Below are positions 22,793 through 31,956 of a stretch of DNA of 64,000 nt, piece by piece (the stretch's first letter is position 1; each line of letters starts with the position of its first letter). Origin of the DNA: Phoronis australis (lineage: Eukaryota; Phoronida; Phoronidae); contig NMRA01000484.1 in assembly GCA_002633005.1 (NCBI GenBank), positions 258,681 to 322,680 of the forward strand. The letters run 5' to 3'. The translations under genes and the position numbers were made by a program. Below the pieces are notes generated by a model. That model was not told the DNA's origin and did no database searches. It was given only the letters and a program-made list of their open reading frames with translations.

Positions 22793-25700
22793 TCAGTCTG
22801 CGATGTCGTCGATCTTTAGTGAAACCAGTGACGTATTAGAAACATTCGGGGATATCTTTATCTCAACTCCGATACTCCTAAACGAAGAACAGTCGACGTC
22901 GTTTAAATTAGTTGGGCTTACGCACACATTTATCCCAAGGCTTGGACACGCGAGGTGGGGCCCGGGACTCTTTTTCCTGGTACATAATACCCGGGTGTCC
23001 TGTTGCTCAGCTAATTCACTAGGAGAAGTACTTGGAGAAACCTGGATTTCCACTCTAAATGGTTGCTTCTCATACACGGCGAGTGGTTTATTTGGTTGGT
23101 CAAACACACAAACCGGTGTTGAAGCTTGATCCTTGGCTTTGTGAGTTACGTTGTGTTCACATGTCCTAAAAGTTGGTTCTTCGATTTGAGTCCCGAATTG
23201 CTCTTCGTAATAAAACGCAGCGTTCGTAGGTTCTTGTACGTCCTTCCCAACTACCAACCCGAAAGCTCCCTCTTCTTGCACTGAAGTTTCGTCTGCGGTT
23301 TTCACGACGCTTCTGTCAGACTGGAACTCGTACTTAAACCCTAGTTCCTCAGTATATCCTTTCAAAATCTTGGGGCATACGCCTTGGTTGCGATCATACA
23401 GAACATTTTCCCTTTCTAGTCGATAAAACGTTGCTTCACGGTTTTGCGCAAGACTAAGGCGTTGTTTGAATGTGGACATCGGTATGCACTTCACTGGTTG
23501 GTCTACTCTTCGCCACGTTGGCGGTATCGGTTGGGGTGATTTTGATCGTCTACCAGGCGACGGGGATCGAGATGATTTCCCGCGAAACCCTTCGCGAGAC
23601 ACTTGACTTGCACTAATCTCTCGAGCGCTGTCTATAGGAACAAACAAACGCCGTTGGTTTTTCAGAAACTGTTGAACATTTTGAAACCTCGGACAATCGT
23701 CTCCGTACTTTTTCAAAGAGCTGTAACAAGCACTGTTGTCATTCTTTGACTTGTCAAAATCCAACCGTTTTTCAGGTGCTCCTACTGACGTGTCTTTGTG
23801 TTGGGAGTTTACCATCTTTCCAGTAACCCGTTGGTCGCGAAAATTGTCTTTAACTTTCTGAAGAAACGGTGTTCTTTTGTTGCCAATATTGTTACCGGCC
23901 ACGGCAATCCCGGCCTCCCTTTTTATAGACGAATTCAATTGTTTACCGGTGGCCGCGGTGTACAACCTGTTGTCTGCTGTCTCGGAAAAATGTACTTTCT
24001 GCGGTTGTATACTATTCTCCTGGGTCTCAAAGGCCACGTCACTAGTTGCATTGCCGTCTTCAGGCTCGTCATTTTGCGGGCTTTCTGCTGTCACACCTCC
24101 GATAGTGTAAGACTCCGACTGCAGCTCCTTCCTTTTGACGTCAGCCACATTCGAGTCTGCAACCTGTGCAGGCACTGATGAAACGGCGCTCAGGTTTGCG
24201 TATAGACTGGCGTCATTCCTGACGTCAGTTTTTGATGGTTCGATAACGGCAATGGCGGGTACATTTAGTTCATTGCTCAAATCAGTATTTGTCCCCACAT
24301 GTTTTTCATCATTAATCGTCGAAGAAAATCCGTCGTTAATCGTGACTTGTGAACCCAGGCTATTGCTTATGGATATGTCGACGGACATATCACCAAACTG
24401 AAAACCGTAATTGGGCGCTGATTGTATTTCACTAGGAGTTTCCTGTAGTAATCTAGTTGACGAGTCCTTTATTTGCACAGTGCCAATTTGGATTTCAGTG
24501 TTATCAGTTATTGTGCCTCTATGCTCTCCTGGGAGTATGGGGACAATGGGAAACTTGTTTACCTCTTCCTTATTTTCGAAGTCCTGTTTTTCCTCAGCTT
24601 CAGGATTCTCAAGGTTTTCTATCGATGAAGCAGTTTCAAAGTAATTCTGCGTTTCTCTTTTCTTTTTGGATTCACAAGATGGTGCTAGTGCTTGTAATGC
24701 AGTTAACGTGGCTGATGAATCCCCCTGGCGTGTAGTGCTTCCACAATAGGCACAGACTATTTCACTACTGGTATCTCCAACATTTTTCAGAGCACCTCCG
24801 CTGTCCTCATCGTTCCTCTGTATCGCACCAGGCCCTTCGGCCTCGGCTCGTGAACTATGGAGCGTCATGGAAGAATCGAATTCATTCGCATTGTTTTTAC
24901 TTAGGCTAAAAAGTGCGTCATCTTCGCACTGTATATCTTTACTGGTCTCTGCCTCGGAGGTATCTTTTACTGCCAGGTATTCTGGATTGGACAATATTGC
25001 TGACGACACTTCTCGACTACTAGATGACAACTCCTTATTGCTACTGACATCATCGAACCCTTGGAGGTCACAGACTTGTAAAACCTCAGAGACATAAGTG
25101 AGACTTCCGGTTTGGGCAATTTGCTGATCATCGCACGGGCGTACTAAAATGGTTTCAGTATTTTCCGCTTGCTTCACGTCGGCATTCAGTTCTTGGATCT
25201 CCTTCACCTCATCGTCACAGAGCGTCGCTTCCACATTGTTTGGTTCCGTCAAAACAGGGAAGGTTGTGGACCCCGCACAATGTGGCTCCACGACGACGCC
25301 ATCCGGTTCCCTATTGAACGATGCGTCGGTTTTAAGCTCACTGTTTGGAGATAAAGTAACAGTTTTACAACCTGATAATTCATACTGTTTTATTGTACGT
25401 GGCTCCGTCTCATGCGGTTTCTGCCCTCTGGTTTGTATGTTTTTTGTTTGCGGTGATTGCGAGGTCAGCTCTGTAGGAGATGATTTGCTCTGATAGGCCT
25501 TCCTCAAGGCGGAAAGTGGTTGAATATACTGAGTCTGTGGAACACTCTGGACGTTACCTGGAATGTAATCTGGAGTCATATCGGCTCTCTTCGCAGCCCC
25601 CGTGTTTGTGTTCCGGCTTTCCCCCGATCCTACAGGGGTCCTATACCGCTGTTGCCTCACAAATGTTTTCCTTTGGGACAACCTTGTCGCTCCAAATCTG

Positions 25701-26263
25701 TCCTTTACCGAGTGTTCCCGAATCAAAGAATCGTTTTTTTGGATGTGCAATGAGGTATTTCTAATGGCTCCCTGGTAAGGAAAACATTTTAAATACTTCG
25801 GGCACACACCGTGGGTTTTTCCGTACACCATGTTATCTCTGTCAAGACACCCAGTCGACTCGATTTTGACATCAGCAACAGACGTGTCATCCGCATCTTC
25901 TGCTTTTGTCTTTGTTTTGATGTAACGAGGGCATACTCCTTGAATTTTATCATATGTCATGTTTTTGCGTTTACGAATTTCTGATTCCTGAAGGCGAGCG
26001 AGCTCGGTCTTGCGTATCATTTTAGTTTCGGAAAAGGAACCTGAAGCATTCAGAGAAAAATCAACGTGCGTCAAACTATCTATGTACCGATGACACACAC
26101 CCTGGTTTTTGTCGTACATGACCTTTTGATCAGGTCTAGTTGTCTTTTTTTCTCCAACGACTGCCGTGGGTGCCTCCTGCCGATCTGTTACAAGAATAAC
26201 TCTCTTTTGATCAACATCAGTGGCTCTGTTTGGACTTTTAGTCACCGCCTTTCCATTTTCCAT
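22793..26263 (-). CDS. Uncharacterised GVC-motif repeat protein, paralogue (1156 aa)
   Basis: Single-exon gene; the ATG at 26263 has an A at -3. The N-terminus carries one full copy of the motif also found in the 794-aa protein (about residue 49: VMYDKNQGVCHRY, then SLTHVDFSLNASGSFS-x-T). Shortened copies follow at about 101 (MTYDKIQGVCPRY), 144 (MVYGKTHGVCPKY) and 953 (VLYDRNQGVCPK), where only the aromatic-GVC half is kept. The long middle is acidic, Ser/Thr/Glu-rich and probably disordered. An RS/SP-rich patch (SRSPSPGRRSKSPQP) precedes a compact stretch with PPTWRRVDQP and F-K-Q-R-L-S. The C-terminus has three copies of a V-x-I-x-[VI]-SP element (VEIQVSPS, INVCVSPT, VEIKISPN). No known domain, signal peptide or membrane segment was recognised. 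It shares orientation, lack of introns and motif with 17272-19656, so a local duplication followed by divergence is likely. Confidence 0.8.
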   Translation of the reverse strand: MENGKAVTKSPNRATDVDQKRVILVTDRQEAPTAVVGEKKTTRPDQKVMYDKNQGVCHRYIDSLTHVDFSLNASGSFSETKMIRKTELARLQESEIRKRKNMTYDKIQGVCPRYIKTKTKAEDADDTSVADVKIESTGCLDRDNMVYGKTHGVCPKYLKCFPYQGAIRNTSLHIQKNDSLIREHSVKDRFGATRLSQRKTFVRQQRYRTPVGSGESRNTNTGAAKRADMTPDYIPGNVQSVPQTQYIQPLSALRKAYQSKSSPTELTSQSPQTKNIQTRGQKPHETEPRTIKQYELSGCKTVTLSPNSELKTDASFNREPDGVVVEPHCAGSTTFPVLTEPNNVEATLCDDEVKEIQELNADVKQAENTETILVRPCDDQQIAQTGSLTYVSEVLQVCDLQGFDDVSSNKELSSSSREVSSAILSNPEYLAVKDTSEAETSKDIQCEDDALFSLSKNNANEFDSSMTLHSSRAEAEGPGAIQRNDEDSGGALKNVGDTSSEIVCAYCGSTTRQGDSSATLTALQALAPSCESKKKRETQNYFETASSIENLENPEAEEKQDFENKEEVNKFPIVPILPGEHRGTITDNTEIQIGTVQIKDSSTRLLQETPSEIQSAPNYGFQFGDMSVDISISNSLGSQVTINDGFSSTINDEKHVGTNTDLSNELNVPAIAVIEPSKTDVRNDASLYANLSAVSSVPAQVADSNVADVKRKELQSESYTIGGVTAESPQNDEPEDGNATSDVAFETQENSIQPQKVHFSETADNRLYTAATGKQLNSSIKREAGIAVAGNNIGNKRTPFLQKVKDNFRDQRVTGKMVNSQHKDTSVGAPEKRLDFDKSKNDNSACYSSLKKYGDDCPRFQNVQQFLKNQRRLFVPIDSAREISASQVSREGFRGKSSRSPSPGRRSKSPQPIPPTWRRVDQPVKCIPMSTFKQRLSLAQNREATFYRLERENVLYDRNQGVCPKILKGYTEELGFKYEFQSDRSVVKTADETSVQEEGAFGLVVGKDVQEPTNAAFYYEEQFGTQIEEPTFRTCEHNVTHKAKDQASTPVCVFDQPNKPLAVYEKQPFRVEIQVSPSTSPSELAEQQDTRVLCTRKKSPGPHLACPSLGINVCVSPTNLNDVDCSSFRSIGVEIKISPNVSNTSLVSLKIDDIAD

Positions 26264-26475
26264 TGTTTTCGTTTATAGAACGTGGCACGTTGGAGAAAAG
26301 TAAAAATGATTAGATTTTCTATCCTTTACTTTTGGCACGCGTTGCAACACGTGAATTCCTAACAATTGACGTGAATGCTACATTAGAATGAAATAGAATG
26401 GAACACAATTTTATTTCTCACATGACCTGGAATGTGTTACGACACGAATGGTTAATAACACCGAGTACGTAAATA

Positions 26476-26583
26476 TAGATTATTACATGGCGAAGTCGTT
26501 ATCCTCCGTCATCTAGAGGCCCAGTGGATTTTGGAGAATTATCGCCCGAGGGACGATAACGACTGAGAACATGTAATAATCTA
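26476..26583. repeat. Interrupted inverted repeat (foldback, ~108 bp)
   Basis: TAGATTATTACATG (26476-26489) is mirrored exactly by CATGTAATAATCTA (26570-26583). Further in, GTCGTTATC is mirrored by GATAACGAC. It lies about 215 bp upstream of the 1156-codon gene and could extrude as a cruciform or be a tiny MITE. Confidence 0.75.
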
Positions 26584-26676
26584 TTTATACCACATACCAC
26601 CGAATATTAGCGTCAAATCGCAAACACAACCGTGTAATAACCCATTTAGTTATCTCACAAGTGAGAACATTTTGGC

Positions 26677-26745
26677 GGGAAACTGAAGCCGGCTTCGAAC
26701 CGGGCCTCAAGAGTTTCAAGTTGCCGACTTTACCATTACACACTT
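26677..26745 (-). other. tRNA-like sequence with Pol III A and B boxes
   Basis: The reverse strand reads TAATGGTAAAGTCGG (A-box-like), about 18 bases with CTTGAAACTCTTG, then GGTTCGAAGCC, a good B box. The T-arm pairs only 4 bp cleanly, and the expected acceptor stem does not pair with the 3' side. It is therefore a tRNA pseudogene or SINE head rather than a functional tRNA. Confidence 0.45.
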
Positions 26746-26751
26746 AGCGGC

Positions 26752-26759
26752 TGACGTCA
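26752..26759. promoter_or_regulatory. CRE palindrome TGACGTCA
   Basis: 489 bp upstream of the 1156-codon gene's ATG; see the equivalent site at 20008. Function is inferred from the motif only. Confidence 0.3.
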
Positions 26760-27098
26760 TCGAACGTGAAAATAAAATTATTTAAATGAGTACGCGCAAC
26801 AATCGCATGTTCAGCAAAGGGCGTTGTACCGACATTTATACGTTATGAAAAATAAGACGCATAATTTCGATAAAAACGATATTTTAATTCATTGAAATTT
26901 TCTCTCGTGTTCTCTAACTTCTAAATCACCGATCTCCAATTTGAATGTGGGTATCCTGTCTTCGGGATCCTTTGACTTGAGCTTTGGGCAACCGACCCCC
27001 ATGAGATTCAGCATGTCAAAAAGTACCAGTGTGCTAAATTTGGTGCTTTAATCCGAGGTGTAAACGTTTTCGGGTTAAGGGCCTGGACTATTATACTC

Positions 27099-28065
27099 AG
27101 TTACTAGTGTACGGTAGGCAATGACCATCGCCTCTGTTGGCCCGAACCAGAGGCGATGCAGATCCTATAGTAGGCTATGACCATCGCCTCTGTTGGCCCG
27201 AACCAGAGGCGATGCAGCTCAGGCGCTCTGTACGCCGGAAGCTTTTCCGCGAATTATGCCTCGCACCGACTAAACCATCAAAGTTACAAATACCTTTTGC
27301 GCATAGAGGAACACCTTAGGAGGTTGTCGGTGTGTTTAATTCCTTCCAACTCGAACAAATACTCCCGTTATGAAACTTTTTCTTCGAGAAGTCCCTATTT
27401 TAGATCCCAAAATCGTGAAATCGACATTTTCATTTTTTAACCAGACCGAAGGTCAGAAGTTGCAGTCCTACCAGCGAACTTTGAAAGCTGAAGTTCCCGC
27501 CCTTTGCGTACGGGCATTTGCCGTGTTTTTAAACATTAAAATGTCAAATATGTACACAAAGACTATTAAATTTCATATCAACAGCATTTATTTTTATCAA
27601 ATCATACAATCAGTTTCAAGTAACGCCAATTAAAGACAAGTATAAGTGGTGGCATTTTGGAAACGAACATTTGACCGACAAGACGGCAATGGCTCACCTT
27701 TGGCCTATTTAAAGATTGAGGTCATGAAGTCACATCACCTAGCGAGCGCGGTAAAAATTGGAGCGTGCGCAGTATAAAAATGTTGATTTCACGATTTGGG
27801 GAACTGGAATAGGGACTGCTCGAAGAAAAAGTTTCATAACGGGAGTATTTGTTCGAGTTGGGAGGAATTAAACACATCGACAACCTCCTAAGGTGTTCCT
27901 CTATGCGCAAAAGGTATTTATAACAACGTGAGTTTGATGGTTTAGTCGGTGCGAGGCATAATTCGCCGAAAAGCTTCCGGCGTACAGAATGCCGATAGGA
28001 GCTGCATCACCTCTGGTTCGGGCCAACAGAGGGGATGGTCATTGCCTATTACTAGTAGTAACCTA
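27099..28065. mobile_element. Foldback/MITE element with ~300-bp inverted arms
   Basis: The left arm (27099 to about 27440) and right arm (about 27770-28065) are long, near-identical inverted copies. Both contain GGCAATGACCATC at the tip, GTACGCCGGAAGCTTTTC, AATTATGCCTCGCACCGACT, GCATAGAGGAACACCTTAGG, AACAAATACTCCCGTTATG and CTTTTTCTTCGAG. The ~330-bp centre is not shared. The left arm has a tandem duplication of about 60 bp (27118-27217), each copy holding the perfect palindrome CATCGCCTCTG / CAGAGGCGATG. One arm occurs alone at 4385-4660. ORFs inside the arms are discussed under rejected items. Confidence 0.8.
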
Positions 28066-29449
28066 TTTTAGCAGACGATATTTTCCCGGTCGAAGCTTAG
28101 CGTGATAAAATGTGTAGTAAGCTGTAATAGTTGCTGAACCTTAATATATAGATTCACTTTATTTCTGTTTTGTTTAAATTTTCAATTGGTTTTGAGTAAA
28201 AGCGTTATTTGACAAAAATAGCACGGTTTTTTAAAAGGTCACGACCTCCGACCCCGGGCCTCTGACATTACAAAGTAGTTACACAGCCGAGACGAGTCTA
28301 GAAAGGTAGGCCATTCTAGCAGCTTTCGTATCGACACAATATTATTGTATTGTTGGTTTAAAATTTTTTTGATGTTTGGTAGTTTAGTTTTTGACAAATA
28401 CAAATGTGCAAATAGTTTTTTCGTTGCGGCTGCCTAAGCAGAGGCACCTCTGGCAAAAATGTTTTGATGGGTCACTGAAAAGCCAACTCTAATTAAACCA
28501 ATAATCTAGTTTTAGTATATTTCCCGGTTTACACCGGCGTACTTAACGTTTTCTCCGAATTTTGAGTACCGATTGTTAGCTTTTGGCTTTTAAACATTAA
28601 GTTACACCGATATTACTACTGCAAGTCTCATGTTGAGGCATCACGTGTTTAAGAAAAAAAATATCGGATGATGACTTAGTTTTTGAGCTATTTCAGTTTA
28701 GTTCATACACTGTCACATAAGAAAGCAAGCAAATTTCAAGAACACGATTGCCCCACAGTATTTCTCCAGATGATGATTAGTTGCACGTTATGCGTATAGT
28801 GAAGCATGCGCGCACCCAGCCTTTAATGACCATGCTGACCTTTTGCTGACAAAAAAGGCTACAGGACTAAAAAACGGGGTACCACCTTCAGAACTCTGAA
28901 TTGTTCGTCTGCGCCTTTTTGGTGAACTTTGTCTCGTTTTCTGGTACATTTTGTTTCTCTGTGATGGACCTTTTTGCCCACCTCGTCCAATGGGGGGGGG
29001 GGGNGGGGGGGGGGGGCTCATTCAAGTCCCCCTGGGTGCACGCATGTGAAGGGATTGTGTAATAAGTAAGATTGGTGATAATGAAACTAAAACTGGGAGC
29101 TACATCTTTCATGAATTCAAATTTGCCATTTAACCACAAAGTTTCAACAAGAGATCAAGCAAAATCAACTTTTTTCAAATTGATTTATATATTCTTTGAT
29201 ATCAAAATTAATATTTAAATGGCGTCCGAAGAGGTTGTTACTGGCTGTAATGCACCACAAAAAGAGTAACCGGGATCGATAAGTAACGCATTTCTTACAT
29301 TATATTTAGGGATGGTATAGTGCAGAGGTAGGTCTATACTTTACATGTGTTGTGGTTGGCCACCAGTGTCGACTCATGGATAGGTCTGAGTTCTAAGGAA
29401 TTGAGCTATTGAATTGAAAACTCAGAAGAGAGATGAAAACGAGCCTGCC
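28066..29449. other. No recognisable gene; contains a poly-G assembly gap
   Basis: The only marked structure is a G homopolymer at about 28992-29016 interrupted by an N at 29004, a sequencing or assembly weak point. The ORFs that cross it owe their Pro-rich stretch to the homopolymer and are not credible. Confidence 0.5.
29004..29004. other. Assembly gap in poly-G
   Basis: Single N inside a ~24-base G run. Confidence 0.95.
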
Positions 29450-29818
29450 GGGATTTTCTCTAGATAAGTCCATAGGCGTGTATTCGGAAAATGAAAAACT
29501 TCAGAAGATATTTTAGCAACACTAAATAAACGCCCAGGCGTTTATTTAGAAAAGGGGGTGTGTGAATGGAAAGTCAGGGGTTTCCTGACTTTGAAATTTT
29601 TTACTTTAAATTTTATGTTAATAAATGTAGTTCGCCAACCTTTTGTTCATTTTTTATGAATGATAAATGCTCCACAAAACTGAATTTGTGACTAAAAGTT
29701 GACGCCCCACTATCTGGACACTTGACACCAGAAGTTGTAACACCAAATAATTGGGTATAATTTTCCGAATAAACGCCCATGGGCGTTTCATCGGGTGGGC
29801 TTATCTACGGAAAACCCC
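29450..29818. mobile_element. MITE-like element (~370 bp)
   Basis: The ends are imperfect inverted repeats: GGGATTTTCTCTAGATAAG at 29450 against (reverse complement of 29795-29818) GGGGTTTTCCGTAGATAAG. Inside, GCGTGTATTCGGAAAAT near 29475 is mirrored by ATTTTCCGAATAAACGC near 29759. It also has a central perfect palindrome, AAATAAACGCC-CA-GGCGTTTATTT, at about 29524-29547. No coding capacity. It lies just beyond the likely 3' end of WLS. Confidence 0.65.
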
Positions 29819-29994
29819 TGTGCCACTGAATAGGATTCATTTTGAGTAACAAAATCTCAACGAAATCTTCACTGACGACCAAATAACCCTGTCCATGACT
29901 TTCCAAAAAGTAACAGCAGCCCTCCCAAGACACCATCATCAAGAGGGCTGCCATGATCTACCAACACAAAAACTGAGTAAAGTTTGGTCAATAA

Positions 29995-30000
29995 TTTATT
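29995..30000 (-). terminator. Possible WLS polyadenylation signal
   Basis: AATAAA on the - strand, about 1.86 kb after the WLS stop. Plausible for a long 3' UTR, but other hexamers may be used. Confidence 0.25.
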
Positions 30001-31855
30001 TTTTTCTAATACAAATAACTACAATAGACTTCACACCAGGGAGGAGTTACCTATATTGTAAGTCATACCAAACCTTTCTCGAAGGAAAACTGTGTAAATG
30101 GCATGCAGCTTCAGAAAAAAATCAAAATAAAAACAAATACAAATCCTCCTTTTAACAGATGAACATGTAGAAAATTTGATAATAGGGTGAAATCTTCATT
30201 CTTAGCATAAATCCAATACATCTATACAGTGATAAACTAACAAAAGTGCAAAAATAAAGACTAGGATAGGTAACACTAGGAAAGCTAATAAATTTCTAAA
30301 ACTCTACAAATGCATGTAACCCTAAACGGGTCCTTTTTGTAAAGGTGAACAGCTAAATAAGTACACAAGAGTAAATCTATAAAGAACATTTCATGTAAAT
30401 ACACATTCAAGTTAAATGATTTTTTAAAATAACATTAGGGGTAGATATTGCAAAGAGATATAGTAGAATTCAAGAAATGAAGTCACAAATTTGTGTGGTC
30501 ATGTCGGAGAAATTACAAAGTGATTCTATTCCAAAGTTTTCGATATTCAACAAAGTGATTGTCACTCGTTAAAATCTACCAGCGACAGCCTCTGGCAACT
30601 GTAATGATGCAAATGACTAATCAAATGTTTTTCAAAAGATATTAATCAGGGGCTCTCAATCACAATAGTGCAAACATCAATCAAAATGAGACCAAACAAA
30701 TGAGACCAAATACAGAACCAGATTTAAACAAAAATATACAATCGATACAACACGAGATTCCTAAACTTTTTGAAAATGTTAATTGCAGGTTTAAAAAATA
30801 AGTCTATTAACCACTTCATCTAAAACAAATTTTCTACCAGTTGGTGATAGTGGCATAAAGTCATAAAATATCGCAAGATATCATAGCTTTGCAAGTAAAA
30901 CAGTATGTTACAACAGCGGATATAGATTCAGTAGCAATAGAATACTGTTTCCTAATAGGGCGTTGGCTTGCATGACGGACCTGTGCCTTCCGACAGGGAA
31001 ACTTTTTGGGTTGAGGGGAAAATCCCTCCAGTCACCACCAATTCCACCACCTGGTCGCCACACCTCATTGAAAATGCCTCTAAGTTTTGCAGAAGTGATT
31101 CTAACTTTGAGGAGGATATGGGGGCCTGATGAGAGGAATTTCAAGTGATTTTTATTAACTATTTTTCACAAGGGAAAATCATGGGCCTTGCATACAGCCA
31201 CCTTAGACAAGTTTTTAGAATTAAATAGGTTAAGAAGAAACTAACTTTTCATTCAGACGACTTACCGTGGCAATAAAATTGGTCTCAACTTTTTTCCTTA
31301 ATCAGATGAGAAGTGACTTTTGGTTTTGCAAAGAAGACAATTCGTTATTTCGCGAGACCATGCACGGGTCACAAAAAGACAAGCCACAACAAGTCAACTT
31401 GTACAGCTGCATCTCAAGCAACAACCAACTGACGACTCTTTCCAAGCCAGCAAATCACACCAACTTTGGCTAAGGAACAATTTGCAATCATGGTATGTGA
31501 CCTGTTAAGAATTGTTTTTGTGCTGAAAGGTAGGTTTACAGCGGCTTTCTTATAGATCCAATTACACATAAAGTCGCAATGAACAGTTTTATGTTTTTCA
31601 CGGAACAATGGCAGGCAAAGCCAACAACAAATGACCTGAACCCCGTAACATGTCCCTGAAGATCGAGAAGCTAGTTTTGTGGTGGAGGCAACAAGTTATT
31701 CCAACAGCCTGAACATACAATACCGAAGTCTATAATAAACATTTCTTACTAAACAATTAGCACCTAACAATATGAAGCAATACTTGGACGAAATGACTGG
31801 ACTTTCTAATAGAAATATAATATACAAAGCTGACACATGGTGGATCAGATGGTCA
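30001..31855 (-). other. Probable WLS 3' UTR
   Basis: Immediately downstream of the WLS stop at 31856-31858. No other gene was recognised. The short ORFs have no domain. Assignment rests on position only. Confidence 0.4.
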
Positions 31856-31956
31856 TTAATCAGCGACGGCTTTACTGGCAAACGTGGCCAGTGATGTCAT
31901 CTCTGACGGGAGTCTGGACAGTTCGACTGTTTCTTCGTTGCTTTCATCGATTAAGG
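31856..31956 (-). CDS. WLS: WLS exon 13, C-terminal tail and stop
   Basis: After acceptor ACGATTTCAG the frame reads A-L-I-D-E-S-N-E-E, then [11 protein letters not shown] and KAVAD before TAA. Vertebrate WLS also ends in a short acidic cytosolic tail, but sequence similarity is weak, so the call rests on splice site, phase and position. Confidence 0.8.

Noticed and set aside
26677-26745. Functional tRNA gene
   Set aside because: A and B boxes are present, but the acceptor stem does not pair and the T stem is short.
27137-27440. ORFs in the foldback arms as host genes
   Set aside because: They lie wholly within inverted mobile-element arms and recur with the element, so no independent gene is supported; the shared frame is noted as a finding.
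28788-29139. Proline-rich ORFs on the - strand
   Set aside because: The Pro tract is the poly-G homopolymer with an N in it; coding is not credible.
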